The notes under the pieces were generated by a model, which saw only the letters and a program-made list of their open reading frames with translations, was not told where the DNA came from and did not search any database. Below are positions 1-10,151 of a DNA stretch of 64,000 bases, in pieces. Position 1 is the first letter of the stretch. Every line of letters begins with the position of its first letter. The stretch is from Croceivirga lutea. Lineage in GTDB: Bacteria; Bacteroidota; Bacteroidia; Flavobacteriales; Flavobacteriaceae. Position numbers and translations under genes: made by a program. Location: assembly GCF_014235875.1 (NCBI RefSeq), contig NZ_JACJUK010000007.1, forward strand, positions 100,261-164,260, written 5' to 3'.

Positions 1-2
1 TG

Positions 3-362
3 GTTTCATCCACTGCTAGTACAGAAGATTTTGTTGATGAAGGTGGTTTTACTGATTTATATATACAGGAAGAAGAAAAATGGGATAATTTTTTAGACCA
101 ATTAGCAAGCACTAGAAAACTTAGTGTTGAAGAAAAACAAAGCTTAGGTAAGGCTGAAAAAATAACATATCGTAGAGAACGCTTGTTGTTAGGTTTTGTA
201 TTAGGGGCAGTTACTGTTAGCTTTTTGTTTACGATATTTAGTATTGCCAAGTCCATTCTAAGAGAAAGTCCAGAAGACCGAATTAAACAGCTAGAACAAC
301 GTTTAGATAGTTTAGAGCGTGAAAATGAAAAACTATTATTAGATAACAGCGCATTTTTTTAA
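3..362 (+). CDS. C-terminal part of a small membrane protein with coiled-coil tail (5' end outside window)
   Basis: An open frame runs from the window edge (codons starting at base 3) to TAA at 360-362, giving about 119 residues with no start inside the window. The visible part has an acidic, polar N-terminal stretch, one hydrophobic segment (around residues 64-84, LLLGFVLGAVTVSFLF) that reads as a single membrane span, and a charged C-terminal tail with heptad-like leucines (IKQLEQRLDSLERENEKLLL), a probable short coiled coil. I do not recognise a family. It has no evident link to the glycan genes that follow and is separated from them by 387 bases, so it probably marks the edge of the PUL. 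Confidence 0.7.
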   Translation, partial: VSSTASTEDFVDEGGFTDLYIQEEEKWDNFLDQLASTRKLSVEEKQSLGKAEKITYRRERLLLGFVLGAVTVSFLFTIFSIAKSILRESPEDRIKQLEQRLDSLERENEKLLLDNSAFF

Positions 363-749
363 ATCATTAAACTATGCTCAGTTCAAGGCTTTAATAAAAT
401 TTTAAAAAATTAAGCTCTGGAATGTACTTTTTTACTGAGAACCAAAAATAGAACTCCACATAGTAACCAATCAGGTAAGGTTGTAAAAGACAAGAAAATC
501 CTGGAATATTAGTATTTAGTGCATTGTTTTAGAAGGTCTAGTAGTGAGAACAGGCAACCTATAAATCTTGAGAAATAAGGGTTATAATAAAAATAATTAG
601 TTTATTCCAGCGCAGAAATCCATTGTAAAGAAAAATTAAAATATAGTCGACAAACTTAAATATCAATATTAGCTAGTAAAAAGTTATCAGATAGTACAGG
701 ATGCATTAGAATAATTAAAAGTTTAAACTTGTTATTAATTCTAAGGTTA
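363..749. other. Intergenic region, 387 bp, AT-rich
   Basis: No convincing gene is seen. The left 300 bases are AT-rich without a clear hairpin terminator after the small membrane protein. The right end holds the CAGGAT-box promoter described separately (697-731), placed just before the GH78 start. Confidence 0.6.
693..731 (+). promoter_or_regulatory. CAGGAT-box promoter for the GH78-sulfatase unit
   Basis: AGTACAGGATG has its CAGGAT at 697-702. A Bacteroidota-like -7 element TAAACTTG lies at 724-731, one mismatch from TAnnTTTG, beginning 22 bp after the last base of the box. The ATG follows at 750. The same geometry recurs at seven other sites in this window. Confidence 0.6.
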
Positions 750-3557
750 ATGAGCAATAAAATTCGTAGAAAACCTAAAATTGTAAGAAAAAGTTTTTCC
801 ATTTTCGTATTATTAATTTCTTTTATTCTTTTTCTTCAAAGCTGTTACCAAAAGAAATTAATAGCTCCACCAACTAATTTGACATTTAATGAAGGTTTTG
901 AGAACCCTATAGGTTTTTATGACGCTACGCCTTCCTTTTCGTGGAAATTACCACAAGAAATTGATGAGCAAGCATCTTATCATTTAGTGGCAGCTTCCAC
1001 ACCTGAACTTTTATCGGATTCTCCAGATATATGGGATACAGGGAAAGTCAGTTCTAGTCAATCCCTATATGTTTCTTATGAAGGAAAGCCCTTATCATCA
1101 CGTGATGAACTATATTGGAAAGTACAGATTTGGAATACTAAAGGAGAATCTTCAGCTTGGAGCGAAGTAGCACATATGCAGCTTGGATTATTAAATAATG
1201 AAGATTGGCAAGCAAAATGGATTGGTTTAGATACTAGAAAGGATAGTATAAAAGGAAAAAACAACACTACTATTCATACCCCTCAATACCTAAGAAATAA
1301 ATTTGAAACAAATAAGGAACTCTTATCTGCAAAATTGTATGTGACGGCAAAAGGGGTTTTTAAAGGTTTTCTTAATGGGAAGGCTATTAGTGAAGATGTG
1401 ATGACCCCTGGCTGGACACCCTATCAAAAACGCATTGAATCCCTTACTTATGATGTGACCGACATGTTACAAGAAGGTGAAAATGTTATAGGTTTTCAAT
1501 TGGCTTCAGGTTGGCATTTTGGACGATTGTTATGGAATAAGATGATTTGGGGACAAACGGGTTCTCCCAAAATACTATCTCAGCTAGAAATACTTTATGC
1601 TGACGGTTCTAAACAAGTTATCTCCTCAGATAAAACTTGGAAAGGTACCACAGAAGGCCCAATCCGGTTTGCAGAAATTTATGATGGCGAAATTTATGAT
1701 GCCAATTTTGAAATGCCAAGATGGGCCACTTCAAGTTTTGAGGATGCTAATTGGAGAAACGTAGAAATTACCGAATTGGATAAAACCGTTAAAATTTCAC
1801 CAAAAAGACATCATACTGTTAAAACAAAAATGGAAATGCCTGCTAAAAACATCATTGAACTAGAAAATGGAACCGGAATCATATTTGATTTTGAGCAGAA
1901 TATGGTGGGCGTGCCGAAGCTTAAAGTTCCCATGAAAAAAGGAGATACACTTAGGGTTCGATTCTCAGAGATGTTAGATCCTGATGGAAGTTTTTATACC
2001 GACAACTACCGCTCCGCAGGCTCTACCGATTACTATATCGCATCCCAGGATGGTATGATAGATTGGTACCCTATCTTTACATTTCATGGTTTTCAATATG
2101 TGGAACTAAGTGGTTATGATTTATCCGCTACCCCCAAAAAAGAATGGGTTACAGGTTTAGTGCAGTACTCTGACTTTGATAAAAATGGAACCTTTACTTC
2201 TTCACATGATAAACTAAATCAACTTCAGAGTAATATCAATTGGGGTTTAAGGGGAAACTTTTTCGACATTCCTACTGACTGCCCGCAACGTGATGAAAGA
2301 TTGGGTTGGACCGGCGATGCGCAGGTAATTGCCCCAACATCCATATTTAATAACGATGTGCATTCATTTTGGTCCAGTTGGTTGCAGTCTGTACGGGAAT
2401 CACAATACGAAAATGGTGGTATTCCCTTTGTCGTGCCAGACGCTGTTGAAAACAATAGGGTAAGTGCAGGATGGGGAGATGCCGCAGTGATTATTCCCTG
2501 GGCTATTTACGAAAGAACGGGTGATATGACCGTATTACAGGAGAACTACCAAATGATGAAAAATTGGGTCAACTATCACCAAATGCAATCTGAGGATAAT
2601 CTCTCGCCTATGAAGGACTCCTTCGGTGATTGGCTTCAGCCCCATCCAGTCAAAGAAAGCAACAAACGAGGTGACACCTCAAAAAAATTGATAGGCACAG
2701 CGTTTTTCGCCCATTCGGCACACCTCACTGCAAAGGCAGCGGCAGTATTGGGCTTGCTGGAAGAGAAAGAAAAATATCAAAATCTTTATCATACTGTTGC
2801 CAACGCTTTTGAGCAGGAATTTTTTGATGAAGAGGGAAAAATTAAAAATAGTAAAGCCACACAAACTGCATATTTATTGGCCTTGGATTTTGAATTATTG
2901 TCCGATGCCAATAGAAACAAAGCTGAAAAACATTTGTTGGATAAGATTAAGGAAGCTGACAATCACCTACGCACCGGATTTATAGGCACGCCATTGTTGC
3001 CAAGGGTCTTGGATACAATGGGGGAAACTGACCTGATGTACGAAATTTTATTGAAGGAAACCTATCCGTCATGGTTTTATTCCATTAACCAAGGGGCCAC
3101 CACCATGTGGGAACGCTGGAACAGCTACAGCAAATTGGAAGGATACAATCCTGAATCCATGAACAGTTTGAACCATTATGCTTATGGCGCGGTAGGAGAA
3201 TGGATGTACGAGCGTATTGCCGGAATAAAACCCCTTGAACCAGGTTATAAAAAAACACGGATTGCGCCAGTGCCCGGTGGGGGATTGACTTCTGCCGAGG
3301 CTACCTATGAGTCTCCTTATGGAAAAATCAAATCCGCTTGGAACCTTAAGGGCACTAGCTTTTATTTAGAAGCTATAGTACCACCAAATACTTCAGCAAT
3401 AATGTCAATTCCTACAAGCAAAAAAGAGGCTATAATAATAAATGGTAAGCAGTTGAAAGAGTGGAAAAACATTAAAATGGTTGAGCTTACAGATGGAAAC
3501 ATTTCTTTCGAGGTTTCACCTGGTACGTACCATGTAGAAGCAATAACAAATAAATAG
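750..3557 (+). CDS. GH78 alpha-L-rhamnosidase, lipoprotein
   Basis: Predicted inverting exo-alpha-L-rhamnosidase removing terminal rhamnose from oligosaccharides. I start at ATG 750 (935 aa) rather than TTG 729, because the longer form adds seven residues overlapping the -7 element. Residues 1-32 are a lipoprotein signal ending in LQSC, so it should be anchored in the periplasm or on the outer membrane. The order follows GH78: N-terminal beta-sandwich domains, then an (alpha/alpha)6 catalytic barrel with the family signature DCPQRDERLGWTGD at residues 510-523 and the second signature TTMWERW with E788, then a C-terminal beta domain. By motif, D510, E516, D523 and E788 are the conserved acidic residues. 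It sits 6 bp before a sulfatase, suggesting co-transcription. By eye the central part is richer in GC than its ends. Confidence 0.93.
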   Translation: MSNKIRRKPKIVRKSFSIFVLLISFILFLQSCYQKKLIAPPTNLTFNEGFENPIGFYDATPSFSWKLPQEIDEQASYHLVAASTPELLSDSPDIWDTGKVSSSQSLYVSYEGKPLSSRDELYWKVQIWNTKGESSAWSEVAHMQLGLLNNEDWQAKWIGLDTRKDSIKGKNNTTIHTPQYLRNKFETNKELLSAKLYVTAKGVFKGFLNGKAISEDVMTPGWTPYQKRIESLTYDVTDMLQEGENVIGFQLASGWHFGRLLWNKMIWGQTGSPKILSQLEILYADGSKQVISSDKTWKGTTEGPIRFAEIYDGEIYDANFEMPRWATSSFEDANWRNVEITELDKTVKISPKRHHTVKTKMEMPAKNIIELENGTGIIFDFEQNMVGVPKLKVPMKKGDTLRVRFSEMLDPDGSFYTDNYRSAGSTDYYIASQDGMIDWYPIFTFHGFQYVELSGYDLSATPKKEWVTGLVQYSDFDKNGTFTSSHDKLNQLQSNINWGLRGNFFDIPTDCPQRDERLGWTGDAQVIAPTSIFNNDVHSFWSSWLQSVRESQYENGGIPFVVPDAVENNRVSAGWGDAAVIIPWAIYERTGDMTVLQENYQMMKNWVNYHQMQSEDNLSPMKDSFGDWLQPHPVKESNKRGDTSKKLIGTAFFAHSAHLTAKAAAVLGLLEEKEKYQNLYHTVANAFEQEFFDEEGKIKNSKATQTAYLLALDFELLSDANRNKAEKHLLDKIKEADNHLRTGFIGTPLLPRVLDTMGETDLMYEILLKETYPSWFYSINQGATTMWERWNSYSKLEGYNPESMNSLNHYAYGAVGEWMYERIAGIKPLEPGYKKTRIAPVPGGGLTSAEATYESPYGKIKSAWNLKGTSFYLEAIVPPNTSAIMSIPTSKKEAIIINGKQLKEWKNIKMVELTDGNISFEVSPGTYHVEAITNK

Positions 3558-3563
3558 AAAAGA

Positions 3564-4901
3564 ATGAAGTTTTTGAATCAATCCTTTTTCGCTTGTTTCG
3601 CCGTTTTAGTAATTTTTTCCTGTAAAGAAGAAAAACAAAAGGAAATTGAAACGGGAGAAAAATTACCCAATATTGTATTTATTTTATCTGACGATCAAGC
3701 ATGGACAGATTATGGATTTATGGGGCATAAAGCCATTGAAACTCCATATTTAGATAAGTTGGCAAAAGAAAGTTTAACGTTTGACAGGGGTTATGTCCCT
3801 ACTTCGCTATGTTCCCCTTCACTAGCATCAATAATAACTGGTGTTTATCCTCGAACACATTTAGTTTTGGGTAACGATCGGGTGTTACCGGGAGACGATA
3901 GATCTAGTCCACAACCATGGCGTTCTTCATGGAGACCTAAAAATTATGAAGCAGTTATCAACCATTTTAATACGCTAGAGACGCTACCTAAACTATTAAA
4001 AAACAAAGGTTACCTTTCTTTTCAAACGGGAAAATGGTGGCTAGGAAATTATAAAAATGGAGGTTTTGATTATGGCATGACGCATGGTGACCCTAAACGT
4101 GGTGGACGCCATGGCGACTACGGATTAGAAATTGGTCGCAAGGGTATGGATACCCTTTACAATTATATAGACTTGGCCCTTGAAAAAAAGAAACCATTTT
4201 TTATGTGGTACGCTCCGTTTCTACCTCATGCTCCACATACACCACCAGACAGTTTATTACAAAAATATCTTCCTAAAGCTCCAACACCATATGTAGCTAA
4301 ATATTGGGCAATGTGTGAATGGTTCGACCAGACTTGTGGTGATTTAATGAATTATATTGAAGAAAAAGGAGAAACAGAAAATACGTTATTCGTATATGTA
4401 TGTGATAATGGATGGATTCAAAATGAAGATAATTCAAGTTATGATAAAAACTCTAAACGCTCCCCTTATGATTTTGGACTCCGAACACCAATAATGTATA
4501 AATGGAAAGGAAAAATAAAACCACATAGAGATAGTATCACATTAACAAGTAGTTTAGATATGGTTCCTACAGTTTTAGATTTAGTAGGTATAAGAAATAC
4601 TAAAAATTTAGATGGAATTAGTGTTTTAGACGAAAAAAAATTAAAATCTAGAAATGCTATTTACGGTGAAATTTATGACCATGATTTTAATACCATAGAT
4701 AGTAGCTTACAGTATAGAATGGTGATGACTAAGCCATATAAATTAATTCTTCCGAATCAGGAAAATAACCAGGTCAAAAAAGAAATTGAACTCTACAATA
4801 TCTATACAGACCCAAATGAAGAAAACAACTTAGCAAACGAGCATCCAGAAGTTGTTTCTGAACTCAAAATGAAAATAGAATCCTCTTGGCTAGAAAACTA
4901 A
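3564..4901 (+). CDS. S1-family sulfatase with non-canonical CSPSL active-site motif
   Basis: Predicted formylglycine-dependent sulfatase, 445 aa, with a lipoprotein-type signal (IFSC near residue 20). The metal-binding LSDDQ motif follows at about residues 42-46. The active-site Cys is C83 in CSPSL; the usual S1 signature is C-x-P-S-R, so L87 stands where Arg is expected. The following sequence (ASIITGVYPRTH) is normal, as are the HxPH-type segment (LPHAPHTPP) and the VCDNGW segment that replaces the common SDNG. The gene is 6 bp downstream of GH78, so the pair may act in sequence on sulfated rhamnose oligomers. Some sulfatase subfamilies do carry Leu here; whether this one is active is not decided by sequence. 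Subfamily not assigned. Confidence 0.88.
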   Translation: MKFLNQSFFACFAVLVIFSCKEEKQKEIETGEKLPNIVFILSDDQAWTDYGFMGHKAIETPYLDKLAKESLTFDRGYVPTSLCSPSLASIITGVYPRTHLVLGNDRVLPGDDRSSPQPWRSSWRPKNYEAVINHFNTLETLPKLLKNKGYLSFQTGKWWLGNYKNGGFDYGMTHGDPKRGGRHGDYGLEIGRKGMDTLYNYIDLALEKKKPFFMWYAPFLPHAPHTPPDSLLQKYLPKAPTPYVAKYWAMCEWFDQTCGDLMNYIEEKGETENTLFVYVCDNGWIQNEDNSSYDKNSKRSPYDFGLRTPIMYKWKGKIKPHRDSITLTSSLDMVPTVLDLVGIRNTKNLDGISVLDEKKLKSRNAIYGEIYDHDFNTIDSSLQYRMVMTKPYKLILPNQENNQVKKEIELYNIYTDPNEENNLANEHPEVVSELKMKIESSWLEN

Positions 4902-5444
4902 CAGCATTTTATACTTATTTCTCTTCAAATAACTTAAAAATTTAATCAACAGGTCAGGAAAGTAATGATTTGCTTTCCCAAATAATTATCTGAAAAGTTT
5001 TCTTTAAAAAGTAGCTAAGTTGAAGGTATTATTCTTTTGGATTTACTAAAAAAGTAATTTTCCGCTATTAAAGACATCATACTTCATTTCAATTCAAAAT
5101 TCTTAAATATAGTCATTGCCACTAAGCTCGTAGCTAGCTTCCTAAATGGTTTTCTTATGCACTAAAATTAAACTCGCCAATAAAAGAAAAATACAAATTC
5201 ATATAATGATACAAGCATTAATAAATTATGTCTATTTCTGTTAAAATTTGAGCAATTTAAAAAAATAAATAGGTCTAGATTGTTTACTTGAAAATGAATA
5301 AAAGTCAATAATTATTTGCTGTTTTGATGATATTCCTCCATTTATCATTTTTTACAGCACAGTACAGTACAGGATGAGAACACTAACTCTTAACGATAAT
5401 TTAACAACCATTAACAGAACTAAAAACTAAATGATAACGACTTT
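4902..5444. other. Intergenic region, 543 bp, AT-rich, upstream of susC
   Basis: No coding frame is supported. No strong hairpin terminator follows the sulfatase. The first bases after the stop (AGCATTTTATACT) also occur just after the GH3 stop near 13802; there is no stem in it. The right end contains the CAGGAT-box promoter at 5360-5404. Otherwise I see nothing. Confidence 0.6.
5360..5404 (+). promoter_or_regulatory. CAGGAT-box promoter for susC/susD
   Basis: CAGTAC at 5360, CAGTAC at 5365 and CAGGAT at 5370-5375 overlap in a row (CAGTACAGTACAGGAT). A weak -7 element TAATTTAA starts at 5397, again 22 bp after the end of the box. The susC ATG is at 5445. The repeated CAGTAC units may be additional half sites for an activator. 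Confidence 0.55.
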
Positions 5445-8400
5445 ATGGAAAAATTCAAATTAATTAGTAATAAATACGCATTCGCATTATTAGGATGTTT
5501 ATTTATGCTGTTTTCTTTTACCGTATACTCACAACAAACGGTTACGGGAACAGTTTCAGATGTTGATGGACCACTACCTGGTGCATCAGTTATAGTAAAA
5601 GGAACAACAAATGGTGTTTCAACAGATTTTGATGGCGTTTTTAGTATAGAAGCAAATTCAGATGACGTTTTAGTTGTTTCATACATAGGGTATACTCCGC
5701 AAGAAATAAACGTAGGTAATCAAACACAATTTACTATTGTTTTAGAGGCAGGTAATCAATTAGATGAAGTAGTAATTATTGGTTATGGTACGCAACGTAA
5801 ATCTGATTTAACAGGCTCCGTTGCATCTGTTAGTTCCGAAGATATTACTCAGGTACCAGCCTCTCGCGTCGATCAGGTTTTGCAAGGTAGGGCCGCGGGT
5901 GTTCAAGTAACCCAAGCAAACGGTGCTCCTGGTGCAGGGACAACTATTAGAGTAAGAGGTGGTAATTCTATAACAGGTAGTAACGAACCTCTTTTTGTAG
6001 TTGATGGTATTGTGGTCGGAACCAACTTCAACTTGAACAATATAAATCCTAGCGATATTCAATCTCTTGAAATTCTAAAGGATGCTTCTTCCATTGCCAT
6101 TTATGGTTCCAGGGGTGCAAACGGTGTTGTTTTGGTTACGACCAAAAGTGGTCGTGGTTCAGGAACTTCAAAACCTGAAGTGAGTGTCAATGTATTTACA
6201 AGTATGCAAATGCTTCCTGAACTGCCCGATGTATTAACTCAAGAAGAGCAAATTGCTTTTACAAATGAACACAATACTTTTAGGGGAGTGGCAATACCTT
6301 TTCCAGATGATCCATCTACGTATCCCAATAATGATTGGGTTGATTTAACTACGGGGCCGGCTCCAATTTATAATGTAGATCTATCCGTTTCAGGGGCTTC
6401 AGAAAATGTGAATTATTACAACTCCTTCAATTATTTTAATCAAGAAGGTATTGTAAAGACTTCTGGACTCGAAAGATTTATTTTTAGATCCAATTTGGAT
6501 ATCAATATAAGTGACAAATTAAAAACGGGTTTTCGTATAAATTATTCTAGACTAAATCAAGATAATGGTCTTACCTCTTTTGGTGCTAACCTATTTGGAA
6601 CTTTAAACACACAACCTGCTTTTAATGAAGACGGTACTTTTAATGGATTTAATGATGTTGTGGGGGCTCCATTTAATAACCCGCTTGCAAATTTTGAGTT
6701 GAACACCAACGAGACATTTACCAATAACTTATTGGCTACGGCGTATTTGGAGTACAAGCCAGCGCCAGGTTGGATAATTCGTTCTACCTTTAGTCCTGAA
6801 TTTAACAATGTTAAGCGTAATAGATTTAATTCTAGTCAATTACCAGGTAACTTAGCTGTAGGTATTACGGATGGTGGTAATGCAAGCGTAAGAACTGTAG
6901 CAAGTGTAGGTTGGAACAACGAAAACACCATTCAGTATCAAACAGATATTGATGAAGATAATAGCTTGACCGTTTTAGGTGGAGCATCATTTCAAAAAGT
7001 AGAAACAGAAACTACTCAAGCAGAAGCATTTGGTATTACCAGTGATGCCACTGGGTTTAATAATTTAGGTAATTCTGACCCTATTAGATCTGTTGTAAGT
7101 AGTGGTTATACTGGGTTTCAGATTGCCTCATTTTTCGGTCGTATAAATTACAGCTATAAGGATAAGTATCTCTTAACATTGGTTGGTAGAACAGATGGTA
7201 GTTCTGTTTTTGCACCAGGTAACAAGTATGAATTTTATCCTTCTATTGCAGGGGCTTGGAAAATCAGCGAAGAGAATTTCATGCAAAACCAAGAAGTATT
7301 TAAAGACTTAAAACTAAGAGCTAGTTGGGGTCGTTCTGGTAATCAGGCTATTGGTCCCTACAGAACATTAGGTGTTTTAACTGAAGCAAATACAACCTTA
7401 AATGGTGCTGAAGTTCCTGGTTTAACTTTGGGTAGACCTTCAAATCCAAACTTGCAATGGGAAACTACCACCTCGTTTGACCTTGCACTGGAAGCATCAC
7501 TATTTGGTGGAAGAATCTTTACAGAATTCAATTATTACTACAAAGAGACCAACGATTTATTGTTGGATGTGACTATACCAAGACAAACGGGTTTTACAAG
7601 TCAATTACAAAATGTTGGTGCTCTTGAAAACAAGGGATGGGAACTTTTGGTAAATTCCACAAACATTAACAACGATGATTTTAGTTGGAACTCCACCTTG
7701 ACCTTAGCTAGGAATAAGAATGAAATATTAGATTTAGGGGGCCAAGAATTTATCGATCTTGTTGTAGATCCTATAATAGGTTCAGGTAATACAAGATTGA
7801 TTGTTGGTGAATCTGTTCCTGTTTTCACGGGAGTAAATTATTTAGGTACTTGGAAAAGTCAGGAAGAAATAGATGCTTCTGGTTTATCATCACAGGTTGT
7901 TGGTGGGCCAAGATTTGAGGATTTGAACGGAGATGGTATTATCTCAACTGAAGATAATGTAGTTCTAGGTAGTCCTTTTCCAGATTTGATTTTTGGTTTA
8001 GAAAATTCATTTTCGTATAAGAATCTTGATTTTACATTTTTCTTTCAAGGTACTACGGGTAATGAGGTGTTTAACTTAAGAATGCGAAATCACTATTTCA
8101 ATCGTGGCGAAACGGTGAAATTTGGAGATTTACGAGACCGATGGACTCTGGACAATCCAACCTCCAATATACCAAGAGCAGGTGGAGACTCCGTGACAAA
8201 CACGCCGATAAACTCAGAATATGTGGAAGATGGTTCTCACATACGTCTTAAAGCAGTACGGTTGGCCTATAATTTTCCAACTGAGAAAATCGGCTTGGAT
8301 GGTGTAAAAAATGCACAAGTTTATTTATCTGGAACTAACTTGTTATTATTTTCTAAAACTCGATTGATTGAGCCTGAGGCTAATAACTTTAATGAAGGAA

Positions 8401-8492
8401 ACAATCAATTTGGCAACATAGCACTAGGATTCTTAGATGCGAATTATCCAAATCCAAGGGTTATTACATTAGGTCTAAACGTAACTTTTTAA
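5445..8492 (+). CDS. SusC-like TonB-dependent outer-membrane transporter
   Basis: Imports oligosaccharides across the outer membrane, energised by TonB, in complex with the SusD-like lipoprotein encoded 10 bp downstream. The 1015 residues show a signal peptide (to about residue 29, ending near VYSQQ), a carboxypeptidase-regulatory-like domain (about 31-115, VTGTVSDVDGPLPGASV), the TonB-box region DEVVIIGYGTQRKSDLTGSV, a plug domain (about 120-225, with VRGGNSITGSNEPLFVVDG and IYGSRGANGVV), and a long beta-barrel ending in an aromatic C-terminus (LNVTF). Length is normal for SusC proteins. There is no N-terminal STN-type signalling extension, so regulation through an ECF anti-sigma partner is not suggested. 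Substrate is inferred from the surrounding rhamnosidases and sulfatases. Confidence 0.96.
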   Translation: MEKFKLISNKYAFALLGCLFMLFSFTVYSQQTVTGTVSDVDGPLPGASVIVKGTTNGVSTDFDGVFSIEANSDDVLVVSYIGYTPQEINVGNQTQFTIVLEAGNQLDEVVIIGYGTQRKSDLTGSVASVSSEDITQVPASRVDQVLQGRAAGVQVTQANGAPGAGTTIRVRGGNSITGSNEPLFVVDGIVVGTNFNLNNINPSDIQSLEILKDASSIAIYGSRGANGVVLVTTKSGRGSGTSKPEVSVNVFTSMQMLPELPDVLTQEEQIAFTNEHNTFRGVAIPFPDDPSTYPNNDWVDLTTGPAPIYNVDLSVSGASENVNYYNSFNYFNQEGIVKTSGLERFIFRSNLDINISDKLKTGFRINYSRLNQDNGLTSFGANLFGTLNTQPAFNEDGTFNGFNDVVGAPFNNPLANFELNTNETFTNNLLATAYLEYKPAPGWIIRSTFSPEFNNVKRNRFNSSQLPGNLAVGITDGGNASVRTVASVGWNNENTIQYQTDIDEDNSLTVLGGASFQKVETETTQAEAFGITSDATGFNNLGNSDPIRSVVSSGYTGFQIASFFGRINYSYKDKYLLTLVGRTDGSSVFAPGNKYEFYPSIAGAWKISEENFMQNQEVFKDLKLRASWGRSGNQAIGPYRTLGVLTEANTTLNGAEVPGLTLGRPSNPNLQWETTTSFDLALEASLFGGRIFTEFNYYYKETNDLLLDVTIPRQTGFTSQLQNVGALENKGWELLVNSTNINNDDFSWNSTLTLARNKNEILDLGGQEFIDLVVDPIIGSGNTRLIVGESVPVFTGVNYLGTWKSQEEIDASGLSSQVVGGPRFEDLNGDGIISTEDNVVLGSPFPDLIFGLENSFSYKNLDFTFFFQGTTGNEVFNLRMRNHYFNRGETVKFGDLRDRWTLDNPTSNIPRAGGDSVTNTPINSEYVEDGSHIRLKAVRLAYNFPTEKIGLDGVKNAQVYLSGTNLLLFSKTRLIEPEANNFNEGNNQFGNIALGFLDANYPNPRVITLGLNVTF

Positions 8493-8502
8493 AAAATTAG
8501 AT

Positions 8503-10071
8503 ATGAAAACAAAAAATTTATATATACTTATTTTTATAATTTTCACAAGCGTTGGTTGTGAAGATTTCTTGGAAGAAGACCCAAGAGCTGTTATCGCCCC
8601 AGAAAGCTTTTTTGCTTCTGATAACGATGCGCGACAGGCTGTACAGGGTACTTATGCCATTTTAAAGAACAATTCCATTTATGGTCAGGTTGGCCTCGAC
8701 CATTTTTATGACAATGGTGCTGACATTATAGAACCCAATCGCCCTGCAAATTTTGTGCAGCCCATTGGCGATTATAGTTTAGACGAGGCACTTGCCGATG
8801 TATCAGTTCAAAAAATGAGTGTATCGGATACATGGAAAGACTTGTACAGAGTTGTATTCAATTCAAACTTCATTATTGATAGGGTGACTGGTAACGAGTC
8901 TATAACTGAAGATGTGCGTACAGAGGTTATCGCAGAATGTAGATTTCTACGCGCATTAGCCTATTGGCATATTACCAATCTTTGGGGCAATGCTCCTTAC
9001 TATACCGAGGCATTAACGCTTGATGAAGTAAGGGTTTTGGGTAGAACAGATGAAAACATCATCATTGACGGGGTGATTGAAGATTTGCAATTTGCCCAAT
9101 CAATTTTACCATCAGAATATGCAGATGACCAAAGAGGTCGTGCTTCAAGATGGGCCGCCGCTATCATTGAGGCGAAAATCTATATGAAACAGCAAAACTG
9201 GCAAGACGGTTTGAGTAAATCTTTAGAAATCATCAATCAGTCACCTCACATGTTGTTGCCAACATATGAAGAGGTGTTTGATCCCTTTAATGAGTATAAT
9301 GCTGAAATTATATGGTCTTTAGATTTTGCTAGGGACATTACAGGTCAATTTGATCCTGCTTTTCCAGGAAGGGCTTTTGCAGGTAATAGTAATTGGAGGC
9401 CCAGTATGTTCAACCCTCGATTACGGGATGAACCAGCAAATTCAGATGAAAGAAGTGCTTTGGGTGACGCTTTAAGGGCAAGAGGCGAGGCTTTTAATGG
9501 TACAGGCTTACAAGTTGCGGCAAAAGATTTTGCTGAAAAATTTCCATTGAACGATTTAAGAAGACCCTTAAATATCGTTGATAACTATTTAGGTTTTGAA
9601 TTAAACTTTCCATATATGGCTAAATTTTGGAATTTAGATCTGGCAACATCACCACGATTCAACCATGAGGACAATAGAATGGTATTTCGTTTAGCTGATG
9701 TGTATTTGATGGCCGCAGAATGCGAAAATGAATTGAATGGTCCTGCAGGTGCATTTCAATATTTAAATCCAATTCGCCAAAGAGCTTACGAAACACAAGC
9801 AGAATGGGATTTAACAGGATTAGACCAACAAGGTTTTAGAGAAGCTATTTACGATGAACGTAAATGGGAATTAGCTGCTGAGGCGCATAGACGATATGAT
9901 TTAATAAGATGGGGAATTTTGTTTGACGTAATGGAAAATATTGAATACAGGTTCTGGAACCCAGCTCAGAATATTAGACCATGGCATGTTTTGTTACCAA
10001 TTCCATTGCAAGAATTAGAACAGAATCCAGCACTATTGGAGTCAGATCCTACAAACAACGGTTACCGTTAA
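8503..10071 (+). CDS. SusD/RagB-like surface glycan-binding lipoprotein
   Basis: Outer-membrane lipoprotein that caps the SusC channel and binds the incoming glycan. The 522-residue protein has a lipoprotein signal with VGC at about residue 19, followed by the typical SusD start CEDFLEEDPRAVIAPESFF. TPR-like helices fill the middle, and the C-terminal RagB/SusD part has the usual ERKWELAAEAHRRYDLIRW segment and a final LLPIPLQELEQNPAL. It lies directly after the SusC gene with a 10 bp gap, and a strong terminator follows, so the pair forms its own transcription unit. Confidence 0.96.
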   Translation: MKTKNLYILIFIIFTSVGCEDFLEEDPRAVIAPESFFASDNDARQAVQGTYAILKNNSIYGQVGLDHFYDNGADIIEPNRPANFVQPIGDYSLDEALADVSVQKMSVSDTWKDLYRVVFNSNFIIDRVTGNESITEDVRTEVIAECRFLRALAYWHITNLWGNAPYYTEALTLDEVRVLGRTDENIIIDGVIEDLQFAQSILPSEYADDQRGRASRWAAAIIEAKIYMKQQNWQDGLSKSLEIINQSPHMLLPTYEEVFDPFNEYNAEIIWSLDFARDITGQFDPAFPGRAFAGNSNWRPSMFNPRLRDEPANSDERSALGDALRARGEAFNGTGLQVAAKDFAEKFPLNDLRRPLNIVDNYLGFELNFPYMAKFWNLDLATSPRFNHEDNRMVFRLADVYLMAAECENELNGPAGAFQYLNPIRQRAYETQAEWDLTGLDQQGFREAIYDERKWELAAEAHRRYDLIRWGILFDVMENIEYRFWNPAQNIRPWHVLLPIPLQELEQNPALLESDPTNNGYR

Positions 10072-10112
10072 TAAAGAGTTGTTTTATTTGTTAGAATAAT
10101 TCAGTTTAGTTG

Positions 10113-10145
10113 AAGAGAGAGGATAAATTTTATCCTCTCTTTTTT
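10113..10145 (+). terminator. Rho-independent terminator after susC/susD
   Basis: GAGAGGATAAA (10117-10127) is followed by one base and its reverse complement TTTATCCTCTC (10129-10139), then a run of T to 10145. It ends the SusC/SusD unit a few bases before the next CAGGAT box. Confidence 0.92.
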
Positions 10146-10151
10146 ATTGCA

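Noticed and set aside
693..731. CAGGAT box as the -35 of an ECF sigma factor promoter
   Set aside because: The spacing to the -7-like element is too long for an ECF promoter, the downstream element resembles the primary sigma type, and SusC has no anti-sigma signalling extension.
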